Origin: Tupaia tana
Taxonomy: Eukaryota; Chordata; Mammalia; Scandentia; Tupaiidae
NCBI GenBank assembly: GCA_026018925.1
Contig: JAKSZU010000005.1
Location: 80,370,398 to 80,434,397 of the forward strand
DNA length: 64,000 bases
Direction: 5' to 3'
In this document: piece after piece, positions 57,786-64,000 of the stretch
How the letters are laid out: each line of letters begins with the position of its first letter
Numbering within the stretch: the first letter of the stretch is position 1
Made by a program: the position numbers and the translations under genes
The notes under the pieces: model-generated
What the model was told of the DNA's origin: nothing
Databases searched by the model: none
The model's input: only the letters and a program-made list of their open reading frames with translations

Positions 57786-58711
57786 TTTTAAAAAAAATTT
57801 AAATTTTACACATTCAATCACTATATATCACTTTGTTTGTAAGTCGAATTTACCCAACATGAATATGCTTCACACTAGTCCAATTGAGTATACAAAACAC
57901 ATGATCATCAACAGATAATAATACACTTCTGTGCCCCTTACATGTATTGTCTCTCTGTTTTCCTCAGTTTCTTTCCTTACACTCTCCATCTTCTTCCACC
58001 TTCTTCCGACATTGTCTCCAGAGACTATAATCATTTTTAATGTTTCTATGTCCACTAATTTCTCAGTTTCCACCATAGAATGTGGAGAATCGGTGTATGT
58101 TAAATGGAGACATACAATGTCTCTCTCTCATAGCCTGGCTTGCTTCACTCAGAAGTAAATCTTCAATATTTGTCCACTTTCTATCAAATGCCAGGGTCTT
58201 GTTGTTTTTTATGGCTAAGTAATATTCCATACAGTATATGTGCTGCCCTTTTCCAATTCATTCTTCTGTTCATGGACATTTGAGTTGGTTACATGTCTTA
58301 GCAATTGTGAATAATGCCACAATAAACATAGATATGCAAGCACTTTTCTGACTAAGCATTCTTCTTTCCTTTGGGTAGATAACAAAGAGTGGGATTGCTG
58401 GATCATATGGTAGTTCTATTGGTAGATCTTTAAAGACTCTCTATATTGTTCTCCATAGTGGCTGGACCAATTTAAATTCCCATCAATAGTGTAGGAGAGT
58501 GCCCCCTTCACCACATCCCTGCCAGCACTTATCGTTTTTTATATTTTTAATCTTTGTCATTCTGACTGGGGTTAGGTGGTATCTCATTGTGGTTTTGATC
58601 TGCATCTCCCTTATGATGAAGGATGTCGAGCATTTTTTCATAAGTTTTTTTGGCTGTTTATGTCTTTCTTAGAGAGGTATTTATTCAGCTCATTTCCCCA
58701 TCTTTTAATTG

Positions 58712-58712
<1 letters not shown>

Positions 58713-58746
<34 letters not shown>
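58713..58746. repeat. (ATT)n microsatellite inside the old L1
   Basis: About 11 ATT units interrupt the ORF2 remnant. Confidence 0.9.
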
Positions 58747-58747
<1 letters not shown>

Positions 58748-59720
58748 GATAAGCTGATTGAGTTACCTGTGTATTCTGTTTATCAGTCCCTTATCTCAGG
58801 TATAGTTTACAAAAATCTTCTCCCATTCTGAGAATTGTAGAGTCATACTACTTACCGTATCTTTTGCCATTCAGAAACTTCTTATTCAGATGTAATGCCA
58901 CTTGTCTATTTTGGGGATTATTGCCTGTGCTTTGGGTCTTATAAGTAGTCGTGGCCTACCCAAATTTTTTCCAATGTTTATCCAATGTTTTCCACCAGTA
59001 CTTTTATAGTTTGAGGTTGTAGGTTTAGAACTTTGATCCACTTTGAGTTGATTTTTGTTAATGGTGAGAGACAGGGGTTTAGATTAATCTTTCTGTAGGT
59101 GGATACCCAGTTTTTCCAGCACCATTTGCTAAAGAGATTTTCCTTTTCCCACTTGATTGACTGATACCCTTTACCAAAAACCAGTTGGCTGTATGTTTTG
59201 GGGTTTATTTCTGGGTCTCTCTTTTGTTCCTTGGTCCACATATCTATTTTTGTGCCAATACCAAGCTGTTTTGATTTTCACAGCTTTGTAATATATTTAT
59301 GGGTCAAGGAGTGAGATGCCACCCACTCTACTCTTCTTGCACAGGATTGCTATGGCAATATAGGTTTCTTATGATTCCAGACAAATTCTATGACTGCCTT
59401 TCCAAGATCTGTGAAAAAAAATCTCTCATAATTTTATAGGCATTACATTAAACATATAGATTAATTTGGGTAGAATTTCCATTTTGATTATATTAATTCT
59501 CCCAATCTAGGAACAAGGGATGTCCTTCCACTTTTTTATGTCCTTTTCAATTTCTTTTAAAAGATTTTCATAGTTTTACTTGTAGAGGACTTTGATTTCC
59601 TTGGTTAGATTTATCCTCAGGTACCTTATAATTTTCATGGCTATGGTAAATGGGATTACTTTCTTCGGTTCTGCCTGTCTGCTTGTTGTTTGTATATAGA
59701 AATGCTATAGATTTTTGTAA

Positions 59721-59755
<35 letters not shown>

Positions 59756-59775
59756 AAACAAATAGAGGAAAAATA
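59721..59775 (+). mobile_element. A-rich tail-only insertion with TSD
   Basis: 55 bp, mostly (AAAT)n, inserted in the old L1 and flanked by the perfect 12-bp repeat 'agatttttgtaa' (59709-59720 and 59776-59787). It looks like a retro-insertion truncated to its A-rich tail. Confidence 0.7.
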
Positions 59776-62087
59776 AGATTTTTGTAAGTTGATTCTGTAT
59801 ACTGCCACTTTACTGTATTCATTTATAACTCTGAGAAGCTTTTTCCTGGGTACCTTTGGGTCTTTTATATATACAGTCATGTCATACACAAATAGAGATC
59901 ATTTCAACTCTTCTTTCCCTATTTGAATGCCTTTTATTTCTTTCTCTTGTCTGATCACATTGGCTAAGGCTTCCAGCACTATATTGAAAAGGAGAGGACA
60001 AAGTGGGTAACCTTGTCTTGTACCAGTTTTTAGTGTAAAAGCTTTCAACTTTTCCCCATTCAGTATGTTAGTGATAGGTTTTTCATAGATGGCTTTTATT
60101 ATGCTGAGAAATGATCTTTCTATACCAATTTTGCTGAGTCTTAATCATGAAGAGGTGTTGTATTTTTTTCAAATATTATTCTGCATCAATCGAAGTGATC
60201 ACATGGTTTTTATCTTTCTTTCTGTTAATATGGTATATTATGTTTATGATTTTGCAAATATTGAACCACCCTTGAATCTCTGGAAAAAAGTTTACCTGGC
60301 TGTGATCAATAATCTTTTCACATGCAGTTGGTATGTTGGTATTCTAGTATCTTACTGAGAATTTTTGCATCTGGATTGATCAGATATATTTGTTTGTAGT
60401 TTTTCATTCTTGTCATAACATTATTTTTTGGGAATGAAGGTGATGGAAGCTTAGTAAAATGAATTTGGGAGAGTTCTTTCCTTTTGGATCTTTAGAAATA
60501 ATTTGAGAAAAATGGGGGCTACTTCTTTAAACATTTTTGTAGAATTCAGAATTGAAGCCACCAGGACCCGGGCTTTTCTTTGTTGGGAGGTTGTTTTTTA
60601 CTGATTCAAACTCATTGCTATTTAGGCTTTGTATGTCCTCCTTTGCATGTCCGTTCAATCTAGGGAGATTTAATGTGTCCAGGAATTTGTCCATCTCATC
60701 CAGGTTTGTCTGCTGGCATACAGATGCTCATTGTATTCTCTAATGATGTTTTGTATTTCTGTTATGTCTGTTGTAGCAGTGACTGTTTCATTAGGATTTT
60801 GATTTATCTGGTTCCTATCTCTCTTCTTAATTAGTCTAGTTAATGGTGTATCAATCTTGTTTATCTTTTTAAAAAAAACAGTTTTTGCTTTTATTTATTT
60901 CCTGTATAATTTGTTTATTTTCTATTTCATTTATTTCTGTGTGAATCTTTATTATTTCTTTTCTCCTGGCTTTTTGCTGGGTTTTGTTTTTCTTCTTGTT
61001 TGTTTTTCCAATTTCCTGAGGCATGATGATGGGTTGTCCATTTGCCACCTTTTCATCTCTTTTAAATGTGCACTAATTGCTGTGAACTTCCCTCTTAAGT
61101 CTGCTTTTGCAGTGTCCCAAATATTATGGAAACTCATGTACTCATTAGCATTTGTTTCCATGAATCTTTTGATTTCAGTCTTAATATCTTTGGTAGTTGT
61201 GACATCATTCAGGAGTAGGTTATTTAGTTTCCATGTATTTGTGTATTTTTGACGGTTTTCCTGAAATTGATATCAAGTTTAATTCCATTATGGCTGGAGA
61301 ATATGTTGTATATAGTTTCTATGCTTTTGAATCTGTAAAAACTTGTTTTGTGCCCTACTATGTGGCCAGTCTTCGAGAAGATATCATGAGGTGGTGAGGA
61401 AAATGTATATTTAGTGGGTTTTGGGTGGAAAGTTCTATAGATGTATGCCAAGTCCATCTGATTTATGGTATCAATTAGATCCTAAATCACTTTTCTTATT
61501 GTTTTGTCTCACTGATTTGTCTAAAAAAGATAATGGAGTGTTGCGGTCTCCAACAATTAGTGCGATGCAGTCTATTTCTCATTTTAGATCTAGCAGTCTT
61601 TCCTTCACATATTTAGGTGCTTCTAAATTGGGCACATAGATCTTAATAAGCATTATATCTTCTTGATGAATGAGCTCTTTTACTCTTATATAATGCCCTT
61701 CTTTGTCTCTTCTAACAGTTTTTGCCTTAAAGCCTATTTTGTCTGATATCAGTTTTATAACTCTCACTTTTTATTAGTTTCTGTTTGCATAGAATATCTT
61801 TTTCCAGTCTATCACTTTTAGTCTATGTTTGTCTATATCCATAAGTTGGCTTTCTTGTAGGCAACAGATGCAGGATTTCTGGTTCTTCTTCTTTTTTTTT
61901 TTTTTTTTTTTTTTTTAATCCATTTAGCCAGTCCGTGACTTTTGATTGGTGAATTTAAGACATTAACATTCAACATTATTATTGTTATTTCTGAACTTGT
62001 CCCTACCACTAAGTTGGCCATTTTCTTGATTGTTTGGTCCATTCACTCACTTCTGCCATGCAAGAGCTGGGAAGAAAGCTAGAGTCT

Positions 62088-63948
62088 ACACCAGCTCTTA
62101 GATGTGGTTCTTTAACAGCTACAGAAGAGATAGAGATAATGTATGGTATGTCCATGAGGCCAGAGAAAAGTTCAATGTGTTCAGATGCATTTCTTTTTCT
62201 CCTGGGTCAGGTAAGAAGCAGGACCAGAAGAATAGTGTGCTGCATCAGAGAACCAACAGAAGACATGAGTAGGATTTTTTTCTACTTATCTATAGACAGA
62301 GGAAAAATTTCACTATTATCTTGTTTTTGAGACAGTGCTGATTATTGGGAAAAATTATGCTGTATTTAATTTTTGACTGTGAAAAAAGTCTAGATATCTC
62401 ATATCATGTTATTCATCATCTCTATTCTTCAGTTTTCTCATCTGTTGACTAGAGATAAAAACACTTGTTCCTAGAGTAGAGGGCAGAAAAAGAAAAACAC
62501 AGCCGTGAAGACAAGTGAGAAGATAAACCATTAAGCTACACCCAGTGGGCAGAGTCTTTGGTTACATAGTTTTATTACTCCATTTATTATTTTAAATATG
62601 TGTCCAAAAATCAACAATATGTTAGTTATAGATATGAGTTAATGTTCCTTAATCCACTGAGCTTAAAGTCTTCTGTCATGTGATATTTTATCTTGCTGCC
62701 AAAGGGAGTGTCTGAGAACATAAATCTTATCATATCAATTCTATGTTACAAATACTAGGATAATAGCTCACCCTTACATAAAAGGAGTCTAAACTCTCGG
62801 ATACTGTATGATCCTTCTCAAATCAGATACTGAATATCTTTTTTATCTTACTTTCTATCATGCCTCCAGGTACACATGCACCCTCCCTGTACTGAACTAT
62901 TGTGACTCGCAATCAAACATGCTTACTCTTTCATTTACATTTCTGTATCCCTAGAGACAGCCTTAACATTGTGAGGATGCAGAAGTCTTTATGATGTTGC
63001 TGGCTACAAGAACTCACAACTTATATAATCTTTAGAGCTCACAAAGTAGTATCAAATATCTCATCCCATTTAGTTCAACATTGAGTTGACAGGGCTGGGA
63101 TTAATATATTTTGCAAGTATCAAAAGTTGCTGGAAAGTAACCCATCCACCTATGATCTAAAAGTTGGTAAATGATGTAATCAGGATTCTACCACCTTTTA
63201 GCTAATCCATATGCTTCCCCCCCTATTAAATCTCATTTGTGTTAAGAGCAGAATACAAAGGTAGAGAAGTCTTCAATATTCATAAACCATTAAGCCATTC
63301 TCCTTATTTCAGATTCTAACCTGACTGAGAAGAAGATAATATGAACATAGATAATCTTAAGTGTAATAATATATTTCCACCAAGGAAAGACAAGGACAAA
63401 TTCAGGAATAAAAATGAAACAATGAATCCAACACTTGTACTACTTCCTAGTTAAACCTAGAGTCTGACGAAATAAATTTTTATACATTGTAGACAGAAAA
63501 AATATTGTGTGAGATATGACATGCCAGGTGGAATATAGAATGCTACTTTTTGTCTTAAATTTTTTTTCATATTTTTTTCAAGAGAAAATTTATAAAGTGG
63601 ATTTTCAGGGCATTTGCTTATACAACCTCAATTGTGATCAATTATCTCACTTGCTTCTGCTCCAGCAACTTAAACTCTTCTACTGGGTGGTTCGCAAAGA
63701 GACATCACTGCTTTTAGCATGCCAAGGACTCCTTCAGTCATTATTCAAAGGACATCCACCATCACTGTATTTGATAACCCCTAGAGAACCCAACATCTAC
63801 TAAAAACATGTGGATAAGAAAATATTTGTTAATTAATTTTATAAATGTAAAATGACACAAGCAAAGATCCTTTTTGCTCATTAAAACCTCTACCAATTGG
63901 CAATGTGATTGATAAAACTCTGTTTTCAGATCTGCAATTTTGGTATTT
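62088..63948. other. Intergenic stretch without recognised gene
   Basis: AT-rich and unique-looking. Short frames (62034-62330, 63516-63803) show no domain. Confidence 0.35.
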
Positions 63949-64000
63949 TAAAAAATTTTCTTTTTAGGTTTTTGTCATAGGGTGCATGCTCTCTCCTGAG
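63949..64000 (-). mobile_element. tRNA-derived SINE cut by the window end
   Basis: T-rich start and 'taggtttttgtcatagggtg' match the 3' end of the family in minus orientation. The rest lies beyond the window. Confidence 0.7.

Larger units (their letters stand above)
57786..62087 (-). mobile_element. Decayed L1 covering all of ORF2 and the 3' UTR
   Basis: The 3' end is at about 57786 (T-rich, then the L1 3' UTR motif 'acattcaatcactatatatc'). The ORF2 remnant runs to its start region near 62010, where a decayed MANLVVGTSSEITIIMLNVN reading aligns with the intact ORF2 N-terminus. Many stops and frameshifts make it a pseudo-element. 'acatcaactctt' (57774) and 'acaccagctctt' (62088) may be a decayed TSD, which would make it a 5'-truncated insertion ending just upstream of ORF2. 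Confidence 0.88.

Overview
The window looks like intergenic DNA from a placental mammal. It is AT-rich and I found no host protein-coding gene, tRNA or rRNA gene. It holds old eutherian repeats (MIR, L2-like, MER5A-like, MER2-like, MaLR LTRs) overlaid by L1 retrotransposons and about three dozen copies of one tRNA-derived SINE family. There are no Alu, B1/B2, CAN, BovA or ERE elements. The SINE, together with MaLR LTRs and an L1 with tandem 5' monomers, would fit a lineage such as colugo (Dermoptera, CYN-type SINEs). That assignment is inference from memory and was not checked.

Layout. 1-18 kb: unique DNA with MaLR LTRs (2783-3163, 4131-4632, 6199-6553), a MER2-like Tigger element (14258-14583), two palindromic mariner-like MITEs (5180-5250, 7414-7490), SINEs and short L1 3' ends. 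18.1-30.4 kb: a three-layer nest. An old minus-strand L1 (18132-30427, flanked by a 14-bp target-site duplication) was hit by a retrocopy of an unidentified transcript (18713-19522, 16-bp TSD) and by a full-length young L1 (19603-28784, 15-bp TSD). 30.4-39 kb: unique DNA, MIRs and SINEs, including two SINE-in-SINE insertions. 39.3-41.5 kb: an ORF1-only element (HAL1 type) with an intact 333-residue ORF1 and a 3' UTR unlike that of the neighbouring L1. 41.5-57 kb: SINEs, L2, MER5A and microsatellites. 57.8-62.1 kb: a decayed minus-strand L1 covering all of ORF2 and the 3' UTR. 62.1-64 kb: unique DNA, ending in a SINE cut by the window edge.

How the parts work together. The young L1 is the only apparently complete autonomous machine. 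It has a promoter array of 22 near-identical CpG-rich 158-bp monomers, a very stable GC-only hairpin in the leader, an intact ORF1 (322 aa RNA-binding protein) and an intact ORF2 (1292 aa endonuclease/reverse transcriptase). L1 enzymes of this kind are the known source of trans-mobilisation for SINEs, ORF1-only HAL1 elements and mRNA retrocopies, and all three client types occur here with poly-A tails and TSDs. The most interesting items are the intact recent HAL1-like element, the homogeneous monomer array, the leader hairpin and the unidentified retrocopy.
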